From Hydrogenophaga aromaticivorans (lineage in GTDB: Bacteria; Pseudomonadota; Gammaproteobacteria; Burkholderiales; Burkholderiaceae_C), in contig NZ_VYGV01000028.1 of assembly GCF_013387465.1 (NCBI RefSeq), positions 62,001-126,000 on the forward strand: 64,000 nucleotides of DNA, read 5' to 3'. Each line of letters opens with the position of its first letter. The stretch's first letter is position 1. The position numbers were made by a program, and so were the translations under genes. The notes under the pieces are model-generated. The model saw nothing but the letters and a program-made list of their open reading frames with translations, did no database searches and was not told the origin of the DNA. Positions 35,534 to 43,423 of the stretch are shown piece by piece.

Positions 35534-36192
35534 GGGGCTTTCCTTCGGGGGGTGGGTGGGGGTGCCAGGCGCTCGCAGCGTTGCACCAGCAGGGCGGCCA
35601 ACTGGTCCAGCTGGGCCGCCATGGCCGCGTCGGCCGGGCCGAACAGGCGCACCAGGCCCATGCCGCGCAGGGTGGACATCACGAGATCGATCAGGGCCGG
35701 GGTATCGGGCGAGGCCGACAGCTCGGGAAACACGGTGAGGAAACGCTGGCGGAGCTGGTCCTGCTGCGTCTGGCGCAGGCCGGCGATGTAGCGCGTGATC
35801 TCGGGGTCGGCGCCGCAGCCCATGTAGACCTGCCAGGCCACCAGAAAACGCTCGGGCTCGTAGATGCGTTGCCACAGCAGCTGCAGCGTCTGCCGGGCGC
35901 GCTCGGCCAGGGGCAGATCGGCCGCGGGCCACCCGGGCGCGTTGTAGTCACTGGCCGCCACCAGCTCGTCCACCACCCGCATCATCAGCACCGCCTTGGT
36001 CCCGAAATGGTGCTGGAAAGCGCCCGGCGTGAGGCCGGCGGCTTTGGCCACTTCGAACACCGAGGCACCCTGGTAACCCTTGTCGCGCACCACCTGGATC
36101 GCCGCCTGGATCAGCTGTGCGCGCGTGGCTTCGCTGCGTTCGGCGTGGCGGTTGCCGGTGGCTGGTTTCGTTGGAGCGGGCTGGAGGTTCAT
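35530..36192 (-). CDS. TetR-family regulator of the Bug-amidase operon
   Basis: A 220-residue TetR protein. The helix-turn-helix lies at about residues 24-60 (AAIQVVRDKGYQGASVFEVA, then GLTPGAFQHHFGTKAVLM) and the rest is a ligand-binding helical domain. I prefer the ATG at 36192 with GGAAAG upstream; 36210 is possible. A perfect palindrome at 36208-36223 immediately upstream is its probable operator, giving autoregulation and control of the two genes behind it. Confidence 0.88.
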   Translation of the reverse strand: MNLQPAPTKPATGNRHAERSEATRAQLIQAAIQVVRDKGYQGASVFEVAKAAGLTPGAFQHHFGTKAVLMMRVVDELVAASDYNAPGWPAADLPLAERARQTLQLLWQRIYEPERFLVAWQVYMGCGADPEITRYIAGLRQTQQDQLRQRFLTVFPELSASPDTPALIDLVMSTLRGMGLVRLFGPADAAMAAQLDQLAALLVQRCERLAPPPTPRRKAP

Positions 36193-36207
36193 GCTTTCCA
36201 GAATATG

Positions 36208-36223
36208 CATTACAGGTGTAATG
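36208..36223. promoter_or_regulatory. Palindromic operator CATTACA-GG-TGTAATG
   Basis: Perfect 7-bp arms around GG, with further matching AT pairs outside one mismatch on each side. It lies 15 bp before the TetR gene start, the normal position for a TetR-family autoregulatory operator. Confidence 0.75.
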
Positions 36224-36313
36224 TATATTGGGGTTTCCCCGCTGTGGCGGCCGCCCTGGGCACGGGGTGGATGCGGACCCGGTACAAAACCCCCAGGGGC
36301 AACAGGGTCGATG

Positions 36314-36333
36314 AATATGACGATCGTCATATT
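36314..36333. promoter_or_regulatory. 20-bp perfect palindrome, operator 1 of the TetR-SDR-MATE locus
   Basis: AATATGACGATCGTCATATT, 17 bp before the TetR gene start. The inner 16 bp recur exactly at 37000-37015 before the SDR gene, which marks them as operators of the intervening TetR protein. Confidence 0.85.
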
Positions 36334-36350
36334 TGAGCTACCATTCCGCC

Positions 36351-36944
36351 ATGGCAACCGCACCCAGCCGCAAGGCCCTGACCCACGAACGCATCGTCGA
36401 CACCGCCGCGCGGGCGATCCGGCGTGGCGGCTTCAGCGGGGTCGGCGTGGCCGACATCATGAAGGAGGCGGGCCTGACCCACGGCGGCTTCTACGCCCAC
36501 TTCCCGTCGCGCGACGCGCTGCTGGTCGAGGCCCTGGCCCACGCCGGACAGCAAAGCGCCGAGCGCCTGAGCCAGGGCAATGCCCAGCGCGAGGCGCGTG
36601 GCGCCAGCCCGTTCCGCGCGCTCATCGACAGTTACCTCTCGGACCGCCACCTGAGTGGCACCGAAAACGGTTGCGCGGTCGCGGCGCTGGTTTCGGAGAT
36701 GCCGCGCCAGTCGGCCGACGTGCGTGCCGCGGCCGTGCAGCGCGTGCGCAGCCTGGTGGCGCTGGTGGCACAAACCCTGCCCGCCGACGCGGCACCCGAC
36801 AGCGCCGCCGCCATCGCCAGCCAGATGGTGGGCGCGCTGCAGCTCGCGCGGGCCCTGGGCGACAACGCCGAAGGCCAAGCCTTGCTGGCCGCCAACCGCA
36901 GCGCCTTGCTGGCGCGTTACGACACTTCCCGACCGGCGGCCTGA
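36351..36944 (+). CDS. TetR-family regulator of the SDR-MATE operon
   Basis: A 197-residue TetR/AcrR regulator. The N-terminal helix-turn-helix (IVDTAARAIRRGGFSGVGVA, then GLTHGGFYAHFPSRDALL) is at about residues 14-55. The C-terminal part has a conserved cysteine (ENGCAVAALVSEM) that, as in similar regulators of reactive electrophiles, could be redox-sensitive. Two matching palindromes flank the gene. It likely represses itself and the SDR and MATE genes downstream. Confidence 0.9.
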   Translation: MATAPSRKALTHERIVDTAARAIRRGGFSGVGVADIMKEAGLTHGGFYAHFPSRDALLVEALAHAGQQSAERLSQGNAQREARGASPFRALIDSYLSDRHLSGTENGCAVAALVSEMPRQSADVRAAAVQRVRSLVALVAQTLPADAAPDSAAAIASQMVGALQLARALGDNAEGQALLAANRSALLARYDTSRPAA

Positions 36945-36999
36945 ACCATGTCCGCCATGCACCCGCCCGCCAGGGCATTCCTATCGGTTCGATCGGAAA

Positions 37000-37015
37000 T
37001 ATGACGATCGTCATA
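37000..37015. promoter_or_regulatory. Operator 2 of the TetR-SDR-MATE locus
   Basis: TATGACGATCGTCATA, identical to the core of the palindrome at 36314-36333, lies 48 bp upstream of the SDR start. The shared sequence makes joint repression of both promoters by one TetR protein likely. Confidence 0.85.
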
Positions 37016-37063
37016 AAAATTGAACCGCCTTTCTTTTTCCACCCACCCAGGAGCTGACACACC

Positions 37064-37771
37064 ATGAAACTTCACAACGCCACCGTCCTGATCACCGGCG
37101 CCAACCGCGGCCTCGGTCTGGCTTTCGCCCGCGAGGCGCTGGCCCGCGGCGCCCGCAAGGTCTACGCCGGCGCGCGTGACCCGGCCAGCGTCACGCTGCA
37201 CGGCGTGGAGCCGATCGCGCTCGACGTGAACGACCCCGAGCAGGTGGCCGCGGCCGCCCGGCTCGGCAATGACGTGACGCTGGTGATCAACAACGCCGGC
37301 ATCGCGAACCTCGGCGGCTTCCTGGCCGAGGGCAGCGTCGACGCGGCGCGCGCCCAGATGGAAACCAACTTCTTTGGCCCGCTGCGCGTGAGCCAGGCCT
37401 TTGCGCCCGTGCTCGCCTCGCACAGCGGTGGCGCGATCCTGAACGTGCTGTCGATCGCGAGCTGGATCAACTCGCCCATGCTCTCGGTCTACGGCGCGAG
37501 CAAGTCCGCCGCCTGGGCGCTCACGAACGGGCTGCGCAACGACCTGCGCGCGCAGGGCACGCAGGTGCTGGGCCTGCACATGGGCTTTGTCGACACCGAC
37601 CTCACGCGCGGCATCGACATGCCCAAATCGACGCCCGACGAGATCGTGCGCCGCGCCTTCGACGCGCTGGAGGCGGGCGCCGACGAGGTGCTGGCCGACG
37701 AGCTCACGCAACAGGTCAAGCGCGGCCTGTCGGCCGAGCCGGGCATCTACCTGCGGGACGCGAGGGCATGA
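37064..37771 (+). CDS. Short-chain dehydrogenase/reductase
   Basis: A 235-residue SDR with TGANRGLG (about residues 11-18), NNAG near 77, catalytic serine in VLSIASW and YGASK near 142. The cofactor loop and lack of an early acidic residue are compatible with NADP(H). Probably it reduces a carbonyl compound sensed by the TetR regulator; the substrate is unknown. It follows operator 2 and AGGAG, and is followed 61 bp later by the MATE gene. Confidence 0.9.
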   Translation: MKLHNATVLITGANRGLGLAFAREALARGARKVYAGARDPASVTLHGVEPIALDVNDPEQVAAAARLGNDVTLVINNAGIANLGGFLAEGSVDAARAQMETNFFGPLRVSQAFAPVLASHSGGAILNVLSIASWINSPMLSVYGASKSAAWALTNGLRNDLRAQGTQVLGLHMGFVDTDLTRGIDMPKSTPDEIVRRAFDALEAGADEVLADELTQQVKRGLSAEPGIYLRDARA

Positions 37772-37832
37772 GCGCCGCGCCGGGCCGTTCCCAAGCCAGC
37801 TCGCACCGCAGTGCGACGCACGGAGGTATTCA

Positions 37833-39191
37833 ATGAGCGCGGCGGTCGCCCAGGCCCGCGTGCAGCAGATGCTGCACGCGCCGCTGCTGCCCACGCTGCT
37901 GCGTCTGGCCACGCCCAACGTGATGGGCCTGTTCGCGACCACGATCGTGATCGGCTACGACGGTTACATCCTCGGCCGGGTGGGGGCGGACGCGCTCGCC
38001 GGCATCGCGCTGGTGTTCCCGCTGTCGATGCTGATGCTGCAGATGTCGGCGGGCGGCATCGGCGGCGCGACCACCGCCGCCGTGGCGCGGGCCCTGGGCG
38101 CTGGGCGCAGCCAGGACGCCAGCCGCCTGGCGCAGCAGGCGCTGCTCCTCGCGGCCTTGCTGGCCGCGCTGTTCATGCTGGTCATGCTCGGTTTCGGGCG
38201 CGGCATCTTTGGCGCCATGGGCGGGCGCGGCGCCGCGCTCGAAGCCGCGCTCGTGTATTCGAACGTGCTGTTCAGCGGTGCGCTGCTCATCTGGTTGACC
38301 AACGTGCTGGCCGCCGTGGTGCGCGGCGCGGGCAACATGGTGCTGCCCTCGGTGATGCTGCTGGGCACCGCGCTGCTGCACCTGGTGTTGTGCCCGCTGC
38401 TGGTGTTTGGCTGGGGGCCGGTGGCCGGCCTGGGCGTGGCGGGCGCCGCCGCCAGCACACTGGCCGTGAACGCCGTGGCCACGCTGGTGATGGCGGCCCA
38501 CCTGTGGCGCCGCGACGGCGCCGTGCATCTGCGGGCTTCGCCCTGGCGCCTGCACCTGCCGCTGCTGCGCGACATCCTGCGTGTGGGTCTGCCCGCGTCC
38601 TTGAGTCCGGTGATCAGCAACGCCTCCATCGCCGTGACCACGGCCTTTGTCGGCAGCTACGGCACGGCCGCGCTCGCGGGCTACGGCGTGGCGGCGCGGC
38701 TCGAATACATCCTGGTGCCGATCGCCTTCGGATTCGGCACCGCCCTGACAGCCATGGTGGCGACCAACATGGGCGCGGGGCAGGCGGTGCGCGCGGTGCG
38801 CGTGGCCTGGGCCGGCGGCGCGCTGGTGGCCGCGATCACGGGCGCCATCGGCCTGACCACGGCCATCGCACCGGCGCTGTGGATGGGCCTCTTCACCACC
38901 GATGCCGACGTGCTGGCGGTGGGCGCCACGTACCTCAACATCGTGGGCGGCTGCTACGCCTTCTTCGGGCTCGGCCTGGCGCTGTTCTTTGCGTCGCAGG
39001 GTGCGGGCCGCATGTTCTGGCCGCTGGCCGGCAGCATGGGCCGACTCGTGATCCTGGTGGTCGGCGGCTGGCTCTGCGTGCACGTGTTCCAGACCCCGGC
39101 GAGCGGCCTCTTTGCCGTCGTCGCACTCAGCCTGGTGGTCTACGGTTCCACCCTCGCCATCGCGATCCGCATGGGGAGCTGGACGCGCTGA
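37833..39191 (+). CDS. MATE-family efflux transporter
   Basis: A 452-residue multidrug and toxin extrusion protein with twelve hydrophobic segments in two similar halves (LATPNVMGLFATTIVIGYDG in the first, VGLPASLSPVISNASIAVTT in the second). CGGAGG precedes the ATG. It exports organic cations or other toxic compounds using a proton or sodium gradient. With the upstream TetR and SDR genes it looks like a detoxification module in which the SDR modifies and the pump exports. Confidence 0.92.
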   Translation: MSAAVAQARVQQMLHAPLLPTLLRLATPNVMGLFATTIVIGYDGYILGRVGADALAGIALVFPLSMLMLQMSAGGIGGATTAAVARALGAGRSQDASRLAQQALLLAALLAALFMLVMLGFGRGIFGAMGGRGAALEAALVYSNVLFSGALLIWLTNVLAAVVRGAGNMVLPSVMLLGTALLHLVLCPLLVFGWGPVAGLGVAGAAASTLAVNAVATLVMAAHLWRRDGAVHLRASPWRLHLPLLRDILRVGLPASLSPVISNASIAVTTAFVGSYGTAALAGYGVAARLEYILVPIAFGFGTALTAMVATNMGAGQAVRAVRVAWAGGALVAAITGAIGLTTAIAPALWMGLFTTDADVLAVGATYLNIVGGCYAFFGLGLALFFASQGAGRMFWPLAGSMGRLVILVVGGWLCVHVFQTPASGLFAVVALSLVVYGSTLAIAIRMGSWTR

Positions 39192-39458
39192 GGCTTGCGC
39201 CCGGCGTGCCCTCCAGGGGCAGGTCATGGCCAACTATGAAGCCGTGGGAGGTTTTGATGGGGACGGCTTGCGCCAGGATTCAGGAGGGGCAAGAAGTTCG
39301 CCGTACCGCCGTTGCCAGGCCTTTGTTCGCTTTCGCACATACGACCATGAACCACAAGCCTATCGTTCCACTTGCATTGTTGTGAACTGGCCATCTGTCG
39401 TGCGAGACAGCGGCCCCAGTTGCAGTGATGCATTTGCAAACATCAACCGGGAGGTGCC

Positions 39459-39851
39459 ATGAAGGGTTACGTACAGGACATCGAAGCCATCGCCATTCAG
39501 AACGAGGATTTCCGCCAGGTGCTTTACACCGCCAAAAACTGCCAGCTCGTCGTCATGGCCTTGAAGCCGAATGAAGAGATCGGCGCCGAAGTTCACAAGC
39601 TCGACCAGTTCTTTCGGGTCGAACAGGGCACCGGCGAGGCGGTGCTTGACGGTGTCCGCACGCCGCTGCAAGCCGGCTACGCAGTCATCGTTCCAGCAGG
39701 GGCAAAACACAACATCATCAACACGGGCACAGAGCCCCTCAAGTTGTACACGCTCTATGCGCCACCGAACCACCGCGACGGTGTGCTCCACCACACCCGG
39801 GCGGACGCGGAAGCCGACACCGAGCACTTTGATGGCAAGACATCCGAGTAG
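39459..39851 (+). CDS. Cupin-domain protein
   Basis: A 130-residue single-domain cupin. The two cupin motifs are visible: EVHKLDQFFRVEQGTGEAVL with metal-binding histidine and glutamate, and VIVPAGAKHNIINTG with the third histidine. It probably binds a metal; whether it is an enzyme or a storage or sensor protein is unknown. AACCGGGAGG lies before the ATG. It converges with the protease gene, leaving 2 bp between them. Confidence 0.85.
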   Translation: MKGYVQDIEAIAIQNEDFRQVLYTAKNCQLVVMALKPNEEIGAEVHKLDQFFRVEQGTGEAVLDGVRTPLQAGYAVIVPAGAKHNIINTGTEPLKLYTLYAPPNHRDGVLHHTRADAEADTEHFDGKTSE

Positions 39852-39853
39852 TT

Positions 39854-40576
39854 TCAGCGACCCGTGAGGGTGAGCAGGATGTCGGCGTACCAGGCGCAGT
39901 TCAGGCCCAGCGACTCTTCGACGGGCAGGCTGCGACCGGACATCTCCAGGCGCGCAGAGTGCACGCCCAGCAGCTTCCAGGGCAACGTCCCACCACGGGT
40001 GTCGTCTTGCATCACCACGGGTGCGCCGCTGGTGCCGCGGTGGGTGCGGGCATCGGTCAGGAAGAAGCCCTGGCCCTGAAAGCGCAGGCCGAATGAAGAC
40101 GCAATAGCAGCCTGCCGCACCACGGGCAGATGGTGCAGCGTGTCGTGAAAGCCCTGCGGATAGCCCACCACCAGCAGCGGTGTGCCCACCTTCACTTCCT
40201 GGAGCGGGTGCTGCAGATGCGCCGGCGTGAAGGCCTGCAGCATCACCGCGGCAGACAGGGCCCCTCGGTCGAGCTCTATCGCGGCGACATCGATTTCACC
40301 TGCGCTGTCGCGCCCTTGATGCCAGACGGATTGTGCGTTGCGGTACAGCGGCACCGATAGCACCGCCGCATGCGTCAGGTTGTCGACGTCGGTATGCACC
40401 TCAATCTCGATCCGGTCGGGCAGGTGGCCGCTCGGCCTGTCGATCAGCACATGGCGGTTGGTGACGAGGTACAGGCGTTCGTCTCGTTGAAAGAAGAACC
40501 CGCTCGCGCCGGTCAAAGCCTGCGTTCCGAAGAACGTGGACACCCGGGCCGTTGTCAGTAGCAGGGACTCGATCAT
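39854..40576 (-). CDS. Trypsin-like serine protease domain protein
   Basis: A 240-residue protein with a chymotrypsin-fold triad: H42 (VTNRHV), D96 (EIDVAAIEL) and S183 (HRGTSGAPVV). No signal peptide is visible and there is no PDZ domain, so it may act in the cytoplasm. The family is common as a stand-alone protein and its role is unclear. It is a single gene. Confidence 0.8.
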   Translation of the reverse strand: MIESLLLTTARVSTFFGTQALTGASGFFFQRDERLYLVTNRHVLIDRPSGHLPDRIEIEVHTDVDNLTHAAVLSVPLYRNAQSVWHQGRDSAGEIDVAAIELDRGALSAAVMLQAFTPAHLQHPLQEVKVGTPLLVVGYPQGFHDTLHHLPVVRQAAIASSFGLRFQGQGFFLTDARTHRGTSGAPVVMQDDTRGGTLPWKLLGVHSARLEMSGRSLPVEESLGLNCAWYADILLTLTGR

Positions 40577-40766
40577 GGCGGTCGTCGGTGTGAGGCCAGC
40601 CCCGCGGTGCCGCAGGACCCATGGGTTTCACTGTAATGGCTTCCTGACCACCCGGTATGTTCTTTGGCGAACAGAAAACAAGCGCCCAGGACAGCGATAC
40701 TGACTTGTCGGATTGACAGACCCTTCATCCAGTTGGTTGATGGGTGTTTCAGCGAAAAGGACGGGC

Positions 40767-41582
40767 ATGATGCAGTTGCGCGTGGGGTTCGAGATGGTCT
40801 ACCAATGTGTGCAGCCGACGCCGATGATGTTGATGCTGAGCATCCACCCTTCGCGGGTTGCCGACCTGGTGCGCCCCGATCTGCTTGTGACCGATCCCGC
40901 CGTACCCGTGACCAGCTATCTTGATCTGTTCGGCAACCGGTGCAGCCGGCTCGTCGCGCCGCAGGGCCGGCTCGTGCTGAGCAGCAACGCCGTGGTGAAC
41001 GACTCGGGTCTTCCCGACTCCGTGGCGCCTGGGGCCGTTCAGTCCGCGGTGGAAGACCTGCCGGCATCCACGCTGATCTACCTGCTGGGCAGCCGCTTCT
41101 GTGAAACCGAGTTGCTGTCCAACATCGCTTGGCAGCGGTTCGCGTCTGTCCCGGCTGGTTGGGCGCGGGTGCAGGCCATCTGCGACTTCGTGCACCAACA
41201 CATTGAATTCGGTTACCCGCACGCGCGGAGCACGCGCACCGCCATGGAGGCCTACACCGAAGGCCGCGGCGTCTGCCGCGATTTCGCCCACCTGGCCATT
41301 GCCATGTGCCGTTGCATGAACATCCCGGCGCGCTATTGCACGGGCTACCTGGGCGATGTCGGGACCGAACCACCCTACGGGCCGATGGACTTTGCGGCCT
41401 GGTTCGAGGCCTATCTCGGCGACGGTTGGTACACCTTCGATGCGCGCAACAACCAGCCGCGGATCGGCCGCGTGCTGATCGCGCGCGGTCGGGACGCCTG
41501 CGATGTCGCGCTGTCCAGCACCTTCGGTCCGAACCAGCTGGAAGGCTTCAGGGTCTGGACCGACGTTGTGGACGCCGCATGA
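40767..41582 (+). CDS. Transglutaminase-like family protein
   Basis: A 271-residue protein with an N-terminal beta domain and a transglutaminase-like core. The catalytic cysteine is C170 in GRGVCRDFAHLA, and D225 lies in WYTFDARNN. The histidine that normally precedes AWFE reads as alanine here (FAAWFEAYL), so the classical triad seems incomplete; some relatives have another residue at this point too. Such proteins often act as peptidases or in peptide modification. AAAGGA lies before the ATG at 40767. It is a single gene followed by a terminator hairpin. Confidence 0.85.
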   Translation: MMQLRVGFEMVYQCVQPTPMMLMLSIHPSRVADLVRPDLLVTDPAVPVTSYLDLFGNRCSRLVAPQGRLVLSSNAVVNDSGLPDSVAPGAVQSAVEDLPASTLIYLLGSRFCETELLSNIAWQRFASVPAGWARVQAICDFVHQHIEFGYPHARSTRTAMEAYTEGRGVCRDFAHLAIAMCRCMNIPARYCTGYLGDVGTEPPYGPMDFAAWFEAYLGDGWYTFDARNNQPRIGRVLIARGRDACDVALSSTFGPNQLEGFRVWTDVVDAA

Positions 41583-41599
41583 CCTGCTGCCCCGGCATG

Positions 41600-41630
41600 T
41601 GGCCAGGCCGCTGCTGCGCGGGCCTGGCCA
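41600..41630. terminator. Convergent terminator hairpin
   Basis: TGGCCAGGCC (41600-41609) and GGCCTGGCCA (41621-41630) form a perfect 10-bp stem with an 11-base loop in the 67-bp gap between converging genes. There is no T run. Confidence 0.6.
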
Positions 41631-41649
41631 GCCGGTCAATCACCGAACG

Positions 41650-42201
41650 TCAGTTCTGGCCAAACTTTGTCCTGGCAGCGGCAACGCAACTGCTCTTGGC
41701 GTCGCCCGCCAGGGCGTCGCACTTTTCGACCGCTACCTTGTAGTCGGCATCGCGCTTGTCGGTGGCAGCGTCTTTCTTCGCCTCGCCGATCTCCTGGCCC
41801 ATCTTGGCGTCGGCCAGTGCCTTGACCTCGACCGCCTTGGCCTCCTTGACGCACACGTCCTTGGCGTTGCCTGCCTGGTCGTCGCACCGTTCCTTGGCCA
41901 CGGCGTAGGCCGATTCAGCCTTCGCCACCAGCACCTTGGTGCGGTCGGCTGCCTTGCCGGTATAGCCGTACTCGAGTTCAGCGAGGGCGACCTTCTCCTT
42001 GGCCTTGGCCTCCTGCAAACAGATGTCCTTGGCATTGGCCGCCTGTGATGCGCATGCCGCCTTGTCCGTCTTGTAGTCCGCACTGATGCGGGTCTTGCCG
42101 GCCTTGTAGTCGGCCTTGGTCATGGTGGCAGCGTAAGCCACCGGAAGCGTCAGCAGGCTGGCGGTCAGGAGAGCGGCCCTGAGGATATTGAGCTTGTTCA
42201 T
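41650..42201 (-). CDS. Secreted cysteine-pair repeat protein
   Basis: A 183-residue exported protein of unknown function. A signal peptide (ILRAALLTASLLTLPVAYA) is followed by a lysine/alanine-rich, probably helical chain in which the unit C-x6-9-C with AxAKD or AGNAKD repeats three times (ACASQAANAKDIC, RCDDQAGNAKDVC, KCDALAGDAKSSC), each about 45-60 residues apart. The regular cysteine pairs suggest disulfides in the periplasm. Similar lysine/alanine-rich proteins in Burkholderiales are mostly unannotated or loosely named TolA-like. It is a single gene with its own promoter region. Confidence 0.75.
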   Translation of the reverse strand: MNKLNILRAALLTASLLTLPVAYAATMTKADYKAGKTRISADYKTDKAACASQAANAKDICLQEAKAKEKVALAELEYGYTGKAADRTKVLVAKAESAYAVAKERCDDQAGNAKDVCVKEAKAVEVKALADAKMGQEIGEAKKDAATDKRDADYKVAVEKCDALAGDAKSSCVAAARTKFGQN

Positions 42202-42359
42202 GACATTCTTTCTTTGGGTAGGAAACCGGGGGCGAATGGGTGAAGCAGATCAACCGTGCTGCGCATGGAAATCGAATCCGATTGCAGCGACGGCCCAAGA
42301 AGCAACGGTTTCAGTGTCTGCCCGATGAATGCCGAGTTCCGTGCGCCACCGAACACAAA

Positions 42360-42387
42360 CATTGACTTCCCTTGAGCGGCGTCAATG
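42360..42387. promoter_or_regulatory. Inverted repeat CATTGAC-N14-GTCAATG
   Basis: Perfect 7-bp arms containing TTGAC/GTCAA, reminiscent of Crp/Fnr half-sites but with a wider spacing (14 bp). It lies 56 bp before the Crp/Fnr-family gene start and could be its autoregulatory site. Confidence 0.4.
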
Positions 42388-42443
42388 GATCCCGGCGCGA
42401 AACGCCTAAAACCGTGATTCGTTCACACTTTTGGAGTCCAGTC

Positions 42444-43318
42444 ATGGCCTGTCCCGAAGACCCGAAAAGCAACCGCTTGCTCGCAGCACTCCCGGCTGCC
42501 GACTGGCAGCACTGGCGGCGCCACCTGGAGAGCGTCGACCTGAGGTTGGGGCAGGTTCTGTACGAGCCGGGTCGGCCGCAGCTCTATGCGTACTTTCCAC
42601 CAGCGGGATCGTCTCTCTGTTCCACTTGATGGACAGCGGTGCGTCGTCCGAGGTCGCCGTCGTGGGAAACGAAGGCGTCGTCGGTACGTCGCTGTTTCTG
42701 GGTGGGGGCACCACGACCAGCCACGGCTCGGTGCTGATCGCGGGCCAGGGGTTTCGCATCGGGGCGCAGATGATCAGGGACGAGTTCGAGCGATCCGATT
42801 CGGTGAGGCTCCTGCTCTTGCGTTACACCCAGGCGCTGGCCACGCAGATAGCGCAGACCGCCGCCTGCAACCGTCATCACGCCATCGATCAGCAGGTGTG
42901 CGGCTGGCTGCTGTACAGCCTGGATCGCGTGCGGGACTGCGAAGTCGTGGTCACGCAGCAACTCATTGCCAGCATGCTGGGCGTGCGCCGCGAGAGCGTG
43001 TCCGAGGTCGCTGGCCGGCTGCAGGCCGCCGAGCTGATCCACTGCACGCGCGGCCATATCTCGGTGCTTGACCGTGCAGGACTCGAGCGACGATCCTGCG
43101 AGTGCCATGCCGTCGTCAAGAAAGAATATGACCGCCTGTTGTCTCCGGAACCCGCTGCACACCCGGCCAACGCGGCCTGGAGGGCTGGGATGACGCAACC
43201 CCCATTCACCTTCCCCCGCCGCACGAAATCGCAACCGCGTGCGAAAACTGATCTGTCGATTCAGCGGTCCGGCGCGCGTGCCGGACCGCTGTCCGTCGAC
43301 AGCGTGTCGGCGCAGTGA
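42444..43318 (+). pseudogene. Crp/Fnr-family regulator with a single-base frameshift
   Basis: Two overlapping frames together make one regulator. The first, from the ATG at 42444 (TTGGAG upstream), gives RLLAALPAADWQHW and VLYEPGRPQLYAYFP. After about 42597 the family sequence continues in the next frame: TSGIVSLFHLMDSG, AVVGNEGVVGTSLFLGGG, then a helix-turn-helix (TQQLIASMLGVRRESVSEVA). Adding one C to the CC at 42597-42598 (TTTCCCACC) restores the reading frame. So the gene is either broken by a one-base deletion or carries a sequence error. The C-terminal tail (from about codon 215) runs through a strong hairpin at 43263-43290, so the original stop may also have been lost. Confidence 0.8.
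43263..43290. terminator. Strong hairpin inside the 3' end of the frameshifted regulator
   Basis: AGCGGTCCGGC-GCGCGT-GCCGGACCGCT is a perfect 11-bp stem. A hairpin of this strength is usual after a gene and not inside it, which suggests that the reading frame past about 43250 was once non-coding. Confidence 0.6.
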
Positions 43319-43423
43319 TGCGGTCGCACCAGGCCTTGCTCTTCGTCCTCAACGGCCAGCGCCCGAACGGTCGGCAGCCGATACCATGGCTGGACTCATG
43401 CTGACCTTTTTCGAAGGACCCTG

